From a bacterium (GTDB lineage Bacteria; Babelota; Babeliae; Babelales; RVW-14), in the NCBI GenBank assembly GCA_023249955.1, contig JAHFBR010000053.1, forward strand, positions 1 through 7,999: a stretch of 7,999 nucleotides of DNA, given 5' to 3'. The notes below the pieces were generated by a model that was given only the letters and a program-made list of their open reading frames with translations, was not told where the DNA came from and made no database searches. The position numbers were made by a program, and so were the translations under genes. Shown piece by piece: positions 1-6,626 of this stretch (the first letter of the stretch is position 1; every line of letters begins with the position of its first letter).

Positions 1-574
1 ATGCCAAGCGTTCTTGAGCCGCTGTTCTTTGCTTTTTTATATTTTCGCGTTTGCCTTTTTCGCCATCTATTTTTACTGAGTGTTCAGTGATTCTGATTTG
101 TGCATCGCGGAACTCTTTCCAGGTGTAGGCAGGTTTTAGTTCTGCGCGCCCTGCCTGAAGAAATTCGATGTATTCATTGAGTTGTTTTATATGTTTTTCC
201 AGCAGGTCGACGTTTTCTTTCCAGAGCTCTTGCATGTCGAGCAGATTTTGTTTGCGGTCGTTTAAAACTGATATCTTTTTGTTTAAATGATCGGCCTCTT
301 GCTCGGAAGACCCCTTAATTTTTTGGTGGGCGTCAGCAAGGTCCATAGAAACTTTAGTAAGCGTTTGGGCAAAAAGTTTCTGCTGATCCTCAAAGCGTTT
401 TTTGAGTGCCGTTAAATGTTTTTCGAGCTCGTCGCGCTGATTTTTGCGCAGCTCAACGCTGCTTTTTGTTAATGCGATCACCGGTTTTGATTTTTCTGGA
501 AAAAACGACGACTCCATGCCATGCAGGTTGATGACAGTAAGCAATATGATAACAAGCAATCTTATTTTGAACAT
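1..574 (-). CDS. Exported coiled-coil protein, N-terminal part (3' end outside window)
   Basis: The frame is open from an ATG at 574-572 to the left edge, giving 191 codons without a stop; the C-terminus is missing. Residues 1-19 form a typical Sec signal peptide (MFKIRLLVIILLTVINLHG). Residues 35-190 are highly charged, rich in Lys, Glu, Gln and Leu and almost free of Gly and Pro, as expected of a long periplasmic coiled coil. A break around PAYTWKEF (148-155) divides it into two helical segments. The start has a GAGG Shine-Dalgarno sequence 6 bases upstream and lies 11 bases after the stop of the RecO-like gene, so the two are probably co-transcribed. I do not recognise the family from this part. 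A signal peptide followed by coiled coil is seen in large MscS-type mechanosensitive channels with a periplasmic porin-like coil, and also in EnvC-like and other envelope proteins. The missing C-terminus would decide. Confidence 0.8.
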   Translation of the reverse strand, partial: MFKIRLLVIILLTVINLHGMESSFFPEKSKPVIALTKSSVELRKNQRDELEKHLTALKKRFEDQQKLFAQTLTKVSMDLADAHQKIKGSSEQEADHLNKKISVLNDRKQNLLDMQELWKENVDLLEKHIKQLNEYIEFLQAGRAELKPAYTWKEFRDAQIRITEHSVKIDGEKGKRENIKKQRTAAQERLA

Positions 575-585
575 CACAAGCCTCA

Positions 586-1242
586 TTATACGGTTGTCGA
601 CGACTTATAGACAAAGTCTAACGTTTTAAAAGCCTTCATGCGCGGGTGTGTTTTGATGCACGTTATGAGCCAAGCGTTAAGCTGGGCAAGCGGTATGGTG
701 CCGACCATGCGCATGTGCTTAGTCACAAATTCTACTTTTTGTTCGGGGTCAAAGTCAATAAACAGTAAAAGACTATTCTTGATGGCGTACAGAGGTTTTT
801 TGAGTGATTCAGGTGGAAAAAAACCAAAAAGAATCATAAAAGCCCCGACGATGTTTTTTTTAAACACGTCCCATCCTGGATCGTCGGCATGGTCAAGTGT
901 GGCAAAGATACAGCTGTGTTGCAGCAGCATAAAAACGTCACGTACCGGTTGATGAAGCGGCAGAAAAAAATAGCACAGCTCCAAGAGGTGATGAAGCCAG
1001 TACAGGTCGTGAGTATTGCGTGGTATGGGGATAGAAAGAAGTGATGTGTTGGTGGGAACCAAGATATTGCCCTGCAGCTTGCCGCCGTGGAGCTGAATAA
1101 GAGCTCCTGATTGAATGCGCTGCATGATGCGGTGATCAAGAATAACGGTCATCATTTTGCCATACGATGTTGTTAAAACAGAAATTTTATGACTGCTGCC
1201 GGGGGCATGTTTTAAAACAATGCCAAGTTCATTTTCATGCAT
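586..1242 (-). CDS. recO: Divergent RecO-like DNA repair protein
   Basis: The product has 218 residues, slightly short of the roughly 240 usual for RecO, the mediator that loads RecA with RecR at single-stranded gaps. The N-terminal 70 residues read like the RecO OB-fold: a GIVLKHAPGSSHKISVLT strand pattern (7-24), then YGKMMTVI (27-34). The middle matches the style of the helical RecO C-domain: LLELCYFFLPLHQPVRDVFMLL (86-107), then a helix ending in LFGFFPPE (138-145), where RecO proteins usually have a Leu-rich helix and G-x-x-P. The zinc-binding cysteine cluster of many RecO proteins is not visible. The ATG at 1242 follows a GAGGGTG Shine-Dalgarno sequence. A TATACT hexamer at 1268-1263 on the minus strand could be a -10 box, but no good -35 goes with it. 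The assignment rests on pattern resemblance only; any other small OB-fold protein is possible. Confidence 0.55.
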   Translation of the reverse strand: MHENELGIVLKHAPGSSHKISVLTTSYGKMMTVILDHRIMQRIQSGALIQLHGGKLQGNILVPTNTSLLSIPIPRNTHDLYWLHHLLELCYFFLPLHQPVRDVFMLLQHSCIFATLDHADDPGWDVFKKNIVGAFMILFGFFPPESLKKPLYAIKNSLLLFIDFDPEQKVEFVTKHMRMVGTIPLAQLNAWLITCIKTHPRMKAFKTLDFVYKSSTTV

Positions 1243-1299
1243 ACATCACCCTCTTTGTGTTGAGTATACACCAGAATGGTGATGCATGCGTGAAAAAAA

Positions 1300-2358
1300 T
1301 TATAGAATAATACAGAAAGAGTTATCTTCTTGAGCATCTTCTTCTGACGACACTAGATTGAGTATATCTTCTGGCGCCGGTAGCTTTACGCGGTTTGCTT
1401 TTATCTCTTGATCATGTAGCGCAAGTGCTTGCACATAGCAAAGGTCAAACTCTTCTTTGGTTGGTAGAACAATTTCGGGATTTTTAAATAAGTTTTCAAG
1501 TGCCTGAACCATTGGATGTTGTGAGCGATTGGTGTTGTGGTAAGAGTCCATTACCCAGGTTTCTTGGGCAGTAAGAACCATCGCAATCCAGTGTCCGCCC
1601 GTGTTAATTATAATCAACTGTGGGGCTTGTTGCTCTCTAAATCGTTGTATGTTTTGGATGGTAGGCCAAAGCGTATCTTCTCGATATGCATTTTCTATGG
1701 ATCTTAGATGTTCTTGAGGAAAATCCTGGACCTGTTCGACACGATTACCTTCGTGGATGCCAAAAATGCTGATATTGTCTGGTAGACGAATGTCTCTATC
1801 TTCGTCGAGCAGTTGTCTGAGTTCTGGGAGTAAATAGTGTTCTTGTGGTGTACAAACACTTTGGTGAACCATAAGACGTATATGGGTTTGCCACAAATTG
1901 CCAACCGTTTTCAAATTTTCTCGAATTGCACGAACTAAAGTTCTGTGCTTATGTACCCATAGATTGAAATTTTTAACATTTTTCATATCTGAGAGCAGAT
2001 CATGATCTCCTGTAGCCGCAGCGGCAAACATTGCAAGGCCATTGTAAACGGAAAACCAGGGACACAGATTGGTACCTTCGGTGTGACCGCCCAAAACTAT
2101 ATTTTTTTGCTTTGATTTTTGATAAGCAACTTGTTCAATCGATGTGAATTGCCTGAAAATAATACCCTGGGGAGCTACTGGTTCAGTATCAAGATCAGTA
2201 ATTTCAGGACGAGTCTTCTTTTGAGCAGGGGCTGGATTACTTTCACTTTTTTTTCTACCACGTTTGGCGCCAAAGGCATCTTGGACTGGAAGCAGTGTAA
2301 ATAGTGCCGCAACCAGCAAAAGCGGTGAAAATAATCTAAAAACATTCGAAACCAACAT
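1300..2358 (-). CDS. Exported papain-fold-like cysteine protease with C-terminal CaaX box; candidate host-directed effector
   Basis: The product has 352 residues. Residues 1-30 are a Sec signal peptide with probable cleavage near AFG/AKRG, followed by a basic, Pro-rich linker (31-65). Two segments look catalytic: TNLCPWFSVYNG (96-107, Cys99) and TGGHWIAMVL...WVMDSYHN (253-275, His256 and Asp271). The order Cys-His-Asp is that of clan CA peptidases. The H-W-x(13)-D-S layout, with 15 residues between His and Asp, is like Josephin deubiquitinases (His-x14-Asn-Ser) and also like the His-Asp half of Ulp1/C48 enzymes. If it were C48-like, Cys307 (FDLCYV) would be the nucleophile. The last four residues are C-I-I-L, a perfect CaaX motif read from the codons just before the stop at 1302-1300. 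An acidic tail (EEDAQED) precedes it. A GGAGG Shine-Dalgarno sequence lies 4 bases before the ATG. Protease activity and substrate are inference; I know no named homologue. Confidence 0.8.
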   Translation of the reverse strand: MLVSNVFRLFSPLLLVAALFTLLPVQDAFGAKRGRKKSESNPAPAQKKTRPEITDLDTEPVAPQGIIFRQFTSIEQVAYQKSKQKNIVLGGHTEGTNLCPWFSVYNGLAMFAAAATGDHDLLSDMKNVKNFNLWVHKHRTLVRAIRENLKTVGNLWQTHIRLMVHQSVCTPQEHYLLPELRQLLDEDRDIRLPDNISIFGIHEGNRVEQVQDFPQEHLRSIENAYREDTLWPTIQNIQRFREQQAPQLIIINTGGHWIAMVLTAQETWVMDSYHNTNRSQHPMVQALENLFKNPEIVLPTKEEFDLCYVQALALHDQEIKANRVKLPAPEDILNLVSSEEDAQEDNSFCIIL

Positions 2359-2367
2359 AAAGCCTCC

Positions 2368-2460
2368 ATTTTTTAATTTATCTTTCTATTAGAAATACTA
2401 TCATATTGGTGAGAAAGAGCAAATGGGGGTCTTGGTTCAAAGTGGCCTAAAAACGTGAAT
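2368..2460 (-). promoter_or_regulatory. Possible promoter of the CaaX protease-like gene
   Basis: The region between the divergent genes at 2358 and 2540 must hold start signals for both. On the minus strand, TTGCTC is followed after 16 bases by TAGTAT, then an A/T-rich leader and the GGAGG ribosome site. The match to a sigma-70-type promoter is moderate, and the organism's consensus is unknown. Confidence 0.3.
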
Positions 2461-2461
2461 A

Positions 2462-2491
2462 TTGACTTGAGAGCGCCGAATATGGTTTATT
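2462..2491 (+). promoter_or_regulatory. Probable promoter of the MltA-like gene
   Basis: TTGACT (2462-2467) is a 5-of-6 match to a -35 box. After 18 bases comes TTTATT (2486-2491) as a possible -10 box. It lies about 50 bases before the ATG at 2540, which has purine-rich AGGGG and GAGGG stretches immediately upstream. A 6-base direct repeat, GAATAT, sits at 2457-2462 and 2478-2483, 21 bases apart, across the -35 region. This could be chance or a weak regulator site. Confidence 0.4.
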
Positions 2492-2539
2492 AAAACAAGC
2501 ATTGAGGGGTTGGGTTTATAAGCAAGGGGATAGAGGGAT

Positions 2540-3655
2540 ATGAAAAAGACGACGCTGTTTATGCTGCGTGTCGTAATGAGTTTTTCAACGCTCAGCAGCT
2601 TTCATGTTGATAATGTTTCGCACAAAAAAATTGTATCGGCGCCAAGCGCAACCCTCCCTGTTCAAAATTTTTTCTCAGATGCTCAACCATCATTCCAACA
2701 CAGCAGCGTGATTACCAACCCTCTTGATTTACAACAGGCGGCAAAAGATGCGTTGCGCTACTTTTCGCTGCATGCTGGTGATCGCAAACATATTGTTGAT
2801 CCAGCAGGGTTCAAAAACTTAATGTCATTTCAGCGGACCAAACAAACGCTGCAATTTATTGTTGATACTATCGAGCAAGACAGAAAGACGGGAACTTTTC
2901 GCATCCAGAATCCTGCTTTTTTAGAAGAAAACTTTGGCTGCATGCAGTGGCAGGCTGACACGCAGGGTGCCGCCAGCCACAACGTTAATATTGCACAGAA
3001 CGGCAATATCCGTCTTACCACCTATGGCATTTTAGTGGTACGGGGCAATCGGCGCAAGACGGCCGACTTTCCGTGCGGACTTTATCAATTGCATGATGAT
3101 GCGCTCAGAAGGCAGTTTACCAAGCATCAAGTTTTGGCCGGTGTGCTGGAAAAACCAGAAAATAAAACAAAGCGCACCGCGCTTGCTTGGGTTTGTCGCC
3201 AAGATTTGGAAGATGCGCTGATGCAGGGCACAGTTATTGTTAAATTTGCTGATGGTACGTGCAAAATGCTCAATGTTGATAAGCACAACGGCGTTGCCTA
3301 TGATCGCAAACAAAAAAATGTTTTAGCGCAAAAACGTTACTGGTTTTTTAGACAACTTCATGCACAAGCGCACAAGCAAACGATTGATCGCTTTAAGCAT
3401 CGCAAAAATGTCGTCTTTGCTGGCGATTTATATCACATAGGTCTTGGCAAGGTGATTGCACTCACCTATCAAAATCCGGTTACCGGTCGGCCAGAATTGC
3501 GTTTGGGAATTTTGGCCGATACTGGTGGCGCGTTCGTCAATAATTTATATCAGCTCGATCTGTTTGGCGGTATTTTTGAAACACGTGATGAGTTGAAGCG
3601 TCATTTACGTTTTATGCCGACGTCGACCAGTGCGTGTGTGTTGTACAAGAAGTGA
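2540..3655 (+). CDS. mltA: Secreted MltA-domain murein lytic transglycosylase-like protein
   Basis: The product has 371 residues with an N-terminal signal peptide (about 1-20) and no lipobox Cys, unlike the E. coli MltA lipoprotein. MltA enzymes cleave the MurNAc-GlcNAc bond of murein with formation of 1,6-anhydroMurNAc. Three MltA landmarks appear in order. RLTTYGILVVRGNRR...GLYQL (about 155-185) stands where MltA has F-T-G-Y-Y-x-P...Y-P-I-Y. VIVKFADGTCKMLNVDKHNG (233-252) aligns with the MltA stretch G-x-I-x-F-x-DG...KNGHAY. RLGILADTGGAF...LDLFGG (321-344) matches the double-psi barrel segment L-D-x-GGAI...D-I-Y-x-G, which holds the catalytic Asp (Asp308 in E. coli); Asp327 here fits it, and Asp340 is the second conserved Asp. 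The first motif is degenerate, so activity is not certain. Its convergent neighbour also attacks peptidoglycan sugars. The family call is fairly firm; the gene symbol is by family only. Confidence 0.72.
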   Translation: MKKTTLFMLRVVMSFSTLSSFHVDNVSHKKIVSAPSATLPVQNFFSDAQPSFQHSSVITNPLDLQQAAKDALRYFSLHAGDRKHIVDPAGFKNLMSFQRTKQTLQFIVDTIEQDRKTGTFRIQNPAFLEENFGCMQWQADTQGAASHNVNIAQNGNIRLTTYGILVVRGNRRKTADFPCGLYQLHDDALRRQFTKHQVLAGVLEKPENKTKRTALAWVCRQDLEDALMQGTVIVKFADGTCKMLNVDKHNGVAYDRKQKNVLAQKRYWFFRQLHAQAHKQTIDRFKHRKNVVFAGDLYHIGLGKVIALTYQNPVTGRPELRLGILADTGGAFVNNLYQLDLFGGIFETRDELKRHLRFMPTSTSACVLYKK

Positions 3656-3680
3656 TTTTTGTTTAAATCCGTTCGTTTGG

Positions 3681-3836
3681 ATTCGAGACCCGCCGTCGCC
3701 CAGGTGGCTATGGCGGGCAAGCTCCTTAGGCGGCAAGTCCGCCGAAGCTTCAGCGTAGGCTGGATCCTCACCACGAACGGGTCAGGCTCCCCGTTCGCCC
3801 TGAGGAGCCCGTTAGGGCGTCTCGAAGGGTGCGAAC
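3681..3836. repeat. GC-rich mosaic of hairpin-forming repeats between convergent genes
   Basis: This stretch is about 66% GC by hand count, clearly richer than the genes around it, and consists almost wholly of inverted repeats. CCCGCC/GGCGGG (3689-3694 with 3712-3717) encloses GCC/GGC (3698-3700 with 3706-3708). GGCGG/CCGCC (3729-3733 with 3739-3743) has a 5-base loop. CGAACGGG/CCCGTTCG (3774-3781 with 3790-3797) is a perfect 8-bp stem with an 8-base loop. CGCCCT/AGGGCG (3796-3801 with 3814-3819) is nested in GTTCGC/GCGAAC (3793-3798 with 3831-3836). Phrases such as CTTCGAGACG and CTCACCACGAACGG resemble dispersed intergenic repeats I recall from several environmental bacterial genomes. It may be a REP/MITE-like element and may also act as a two-way transcription stop for the converging genes. 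No U-tract typical of an intrinsic terminator follows. Confidence 0.7.
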
Positions 3837-3844
3837 GCATTAAA

Positions 3845-6505
3845 TCACCTCTTCACCAACTTCTTCTCAAGAATATTCCTCCATGATGCATTGCCAACCA
3901 ACGAATCAAGTGCGTAGCGACTGCCATATTTAATCAGTGTTGTTTGGTACGGATACAGCGTAAAGAGACTGTCTAAAATAATTTTTGCTGTCGACATCGG
4001 TTTAACTTTGTCGTGATCAAAAATGTGTACAAAAACACCGTGGCATTCAACCTTTTTGTGTTTTGGGTTCTCTGCTATGCCCGGAATTTGCTGCGGTGTA
4101 AAAATTACCGGCTCAAAATAAAGCCCCGGCAGCCGCTTTGCATTTAATGTGTCTGCAAGTTTTTTTTCATCAACCCACGGGGCGCCAAATTGCAAAAATG
4201 GGTACATGGTTCCACGGCCTTCAGAGTAATTGGTGCTTTCTAAGAAAACCGTGAGCGGGTACGCAAAAATGTGATCAATAGAGCACAAATTAGGTGATGG
4301 TGGTATAAATTGTTGTTTGAATAGGGTCTGATTATTGCTGCACGCGATGACACTCAGCTTTGCACCAATATTTTGATTAATCTGGTGCGCAAGCGTGCCA
4401 ATAGTGCTGCCGTGCAAGAAGGGCACATTGAGTTTGCCTAAAAATGATTCGTATGCCTTTTCAAGCGTGGGCCCATCCTCTCCCCAGGCGGCTAGTGGGT
4501 TTGGACGATCCAAGACAATAACTTCAACATTGTTTTCTGCCGCGGCTTCCAGCGCAAGCTGCAGTGTGCTTAGGTACGTAAAACAACGAACGCCAACTTC
4601 TTGCAAATCGATGACCAGAACATCAAGTCCTTGCATCATTTCAGGTGTTGGCTTTTTGTGGGTGCCGTGCAGTGAGTGGACGGGACAGTCCCAACGACTT
4701 TGATTTTCAGACTCAATGTGAGCAAAGGCTTCTTGAGTGCCAAGCAGGCCATGTTCAGGGCAAAAAATTGCAGCAAGTTTGGTATTGTCATTTTGCTTGA
4801 TTGCCCATTCATACAGGCCGTCTGGCAGAAAGACGTCAGTATTTTCGTACTGCGCCACACTGCAGCGGTGGCACAAAATACCAAAGCGCTTGGAGCGCAG
4901 AAATGGCTCGGGGTTATCAATGATTTCGTTTGCCCCGGTGCGTGGCACCCCACCGTAGATTTTTTCGGCAACTACATCAAGCAGTGGCTTGTGAAATGAT
5001 CCAACATTAATGATCTGTGCATCGGGCAGGATTGATTGCTCAAACGGGTGGCCCAGCGAAATGACGATGACATTTTTTTGCAGCGGTTTCAGCGCTTCGA
5101 GCCATTGTGTTTGAATTTCATTCCAGATGTTATCAGCATAAAAAAATGTTTGCACGATCAGCAAATTGTCATCTGCCGGCTGGTAAGAATTCAAAGCTGC
5201 GCTGAATTGTTTGACGCTAGTATTATTTTTGGGGTCAAAAATATGTTCAGTAACGCTAATGCCATAACCGGCAAGCTTGTTCCCCAAGTAACTTTTTTCG
5301 TGCGAGACAAACCATTTTTCGGGTGTCCTGATGACGGGCAAATTCACCGATAATACTGTTGCTGATGTGGGAATGGTGTTTTTGCGCACTTGTTGTTGCT
5401 GCAAGCAACGTTGTGCCAGAAACTGTGAAAGTGCCTCTTCATGCACACGCATAAATGCCTGTCCCTTGTGGGGAAAATATTTTTTCTTAAATATACGAAC
5501 AGCGTGGTACTGCTCGGTAAGAAACTCACGTTGCTTGCGCGTGAGAGAGCCAATTTGTGGTTGCAGGCTATTTATCAAAGAGACCTGATCTTTAGGTGCC
5601 CCAGAAAAAATAATAAGGTGATAGCCGGCCTTGAGCGCCTGCAAGACAGCCTCTTCAAGCGATGTGTGGGCAGTAACCGCCTTCATGCTAAAGTCATCAG
5701 TAATGCACAGCGCTGTTTCATTTTTTTCCTTGAGCCATGAACGAGCACGTGCCGAAAGTGTTGCCGGTTTACGGTCGAATTGTGCAAAGGCGGCATGTGT
5801 TGCCATGACGATGGGAATCCCCAATGAAAGAGCTTTAACAAACGGTTTGGTGTTGTGCTCAAATGCCGCTTCATCAGCTTCAATAGTTACATCGGTTACA
5901 TGAGTGTCGCCACTGCCCAGGCCCAAGCCTGGAAAATGTTTGATGACCGGTAAAACGCCCTGATTCATCAGGCCGTGTGCAAACGCAACGCCACTTTCAG
6001 CAACAATTTCTGGGTCATCAGAAAAACAGCGCGTGGCAAGAATCCGATTTGCAGGATCAAACAGATCGAGCGATGGGGCAAAATTAACGTTGATGCCCAC
6101 GCTACGCGCTTGCGCGCCAATCAGCATGCCGCCTAAAAAACAGGCGGATCGTCCAGCTTGTGCAAGCGCTCGGGGACTGGGAATCGAAAAAAATCCACCC
6201 TCTTCGTTGGGGCGTGATACAATGCCGCCCTCCCAATCGATGGTGACAAAGAGTGGTGGGAGACGCAGCGTGCGTGCTTCATTTTGCAAAAAATCGACAA
6301 GCTCTTTTGTTTTTTCGCGGTCAAAGCAGTGTGATGCCAGCAGCATAACGCCGGCCGGCTTGGTTTGTTCAAGCCACACGCGTAGCTTTTTCTTGTCCCA
6401 TGTTTCTGGTAGTGTCAAAATAAAATGCTGGCCGATGGGATGTGAGCACAGCGCTGTTTTGATCAGCAAAAGAAAAACAAAAATAATAGATATAATTTTT
6501 TTCAC
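3845..6505 (-). CDS. Fused exo-glycosidase: NagZ-type GH3 beta-N-acetylglucosaminidase plus NamZ-type GH171 (DUF1343) exo-muramidase
   Basis: The product has 886 residues with a signal peptide (1-20; Cys20 lacks a canonical lipobox). Residues 25-345 are a GH3 catalytic barrel: TIDWEGG (88-94), KHFPG (189-193), the Asp200-Thr-His202 acid/base dyad of NagZ enzymes, and ITDDFSM (268-274) with nucleophile Asp270. Residues about 380-525 look like the GH3 C-terminal sandwich (VIVISLGHPFE, 479-489). Residues about 530-860 match DUF1343/NamZ: FCPEHGLLG (581-589) with the EHG motif, PVHSLHGTHKKPTPEM, VIDLQEVGVRCFTY (631-644), VLDRPNP (664-670), PPSPN (735-739) and ESTNYSEGRGT (756-766). NagZ removes terminal GlcNAc and NamZ removes terminal MurNAc from peptidoglycan chains. 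In Bacillus subtilis they are separate neighbouring genes (nagZ, namZ/ybbC). The start is GTG, preceded by GAGGAGAGG; the first in-frame ATG is at residue 53 and would lose the signal peptide. All key motifs look intact. Confidence 0.88.
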   Translation of the reverse strand: MKKIISIIFVFLLLIKTALCSHPIGQHFILTLPETWDKKKLRVWLEQTKPAGVMLLASHCFDREKTKELVDFLQNEARTLRLPPLFVTIDWEGGIVSRPNEEGGFFSIPSPRALAQAGRSACFLGGMLIGAQARSVGINVNFAPSLDLFDPANRILATRCFSDDPEIVAESGVAFAHGLMNQGVLPVIKHFPGLGLGSGDTHVTDVTIEADEAAFEHNTKPFVKALSLGIPIVMATHAAFAQFDRKPATLSARARSWLKEKNETALCITDDFSMKAVTAHTSLEEAVLQALKAGYHLIIFSGAPKDQVSLINSLQPQIGSLTRKQREFLTEQYHAVRIFKKKYFPHKGQAFMRVHEEALSQFLAQRCLQQQQVRKNTIPTSATVLSVNLPVIRTPEKWFVSHEKSYLGNKLAGYGISVTEHIFDPKNNTSVKQFSAALNSYQPADDNLLIVQTFFYADNIWNEIQTQWLEALKPLQKNVIVISLGHPFEQSILPDAQIINVGSFHKPLLDVVAEKIYGGVPRTGANEIIDNPEPFLRSKRFGILCHRCSVAQYENTDVFLPDGLYEWAIKQNDNTKLAAIFCPEHGLLGTQEAFAHIESENQSRWDCPVHSLHGTHKKPTPEMMQGLDVLVIDLQEVGVRCFTYLSTLQLALEAAAENNVEVIVLDRPNPLAAWGEDGPTLEKAYESFLGKLNVPFLHGSTIGTLAHQINQNIGAKLSVIACSNNQTLFKQQFIPPSPNLCSIDHIFAYPLTVFLESTNYSEGRGTMYPFLQFGAPWVDEKKLADTLNAKRLPGLYFEPVIFTPQQIPGIAENPKHKKVECHGVFVHIFDHDKVKPMSTAKIILDSLFTLYPYQTTLIKYGSRYALDSLVGNASWRNILEKKLVKR

Positions 6506-6507
6506 GG

Positions 6508-6516
6508 CCTCTCCTC
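6508..6516 (-). promoter_or_regulatory. Ribosome binding site fixing the GTG start of the GH3-GH171 gene
   Basis: GAGGAGAGG on the minus strand stands 2 bases before GTG at 6505-6503, with its GAGG core 7 bases away. It supports the GTG start, which is also the only one that retains the signal peptide. Confidence 0.75.
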
Positions 6517-6613
6517 AAGCTTTTTTGACGGCTTTTGTTATCAAGCATTGCTTTACAGGATAGCCACATTTTAAAGTTTATGGGTAGAAAAATATTTAGC
6601 TCATCGATAAGCC

Positions 6614-6620
6614 AGAAAGG
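6614..6620 (+). promoter_or_regulatory. Ribosome binding site deciding the VKOR start
   Basis: AGAAAGG is followed by 6 bases and then ATG at 6627. This favours ATG 6627 over the in-frame TTG at 6624, which would leave only 3 bases. The same AGAAAGG-N6-ATG layout precedes doxX on the other strand. Confidence 0.65.
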
Positions 6621-6626
6621 ATTTTG

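Noticed and set aside
638..952. 104-codon open frame on the plus strand within the RecO-like gene
   Set aside because: It is antisense to a longer frame that has a good start, a good ribosome site and recognisable domain patterns.
1269..1281. CACCA-GAA-TGGTG hairpin upstream of the RecO-like gene as a regulatory structure
   Set aside because: It is a five-base stem with a three-base loop and no T-tract; this is within chance expectation.
1287..1314. Small A/T inverted repeat (ATTAT-TCT-ATAAT) followed by a T-run on the minus strand at the end of the CaaX gene, as a terminator
   Set aside because: The stem is only five A/T pairs and lies partly in the coding end. It is too weak to call an intrinsic terminator.
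3601..3886. Two open frames across the GC-rich repeat (75 and 79 codons on opposite strands)
   Set aside because: They arise from the stop-poor GC-rich hairpin repeat and run into both neighbouring genes. Arg/Pro/Leu-rich translations of this kind are typical spurious calls from dispersed repeats.
6033..6563. 176-codon open frame on the plus strand, antisense to the start of the GH3-GH171 gene
   Set aside because: It lies opposite well-supported GH3 motifs. Its predicted protein shows no family pattern and is an antisense shadow.
6525..6570. TTGACG and TTGCTT as -35 boxes for the VKOR gene
   Set aside because: No good -10 hexamer stands at 16-18 bases from either, so I could not support a promoter call.
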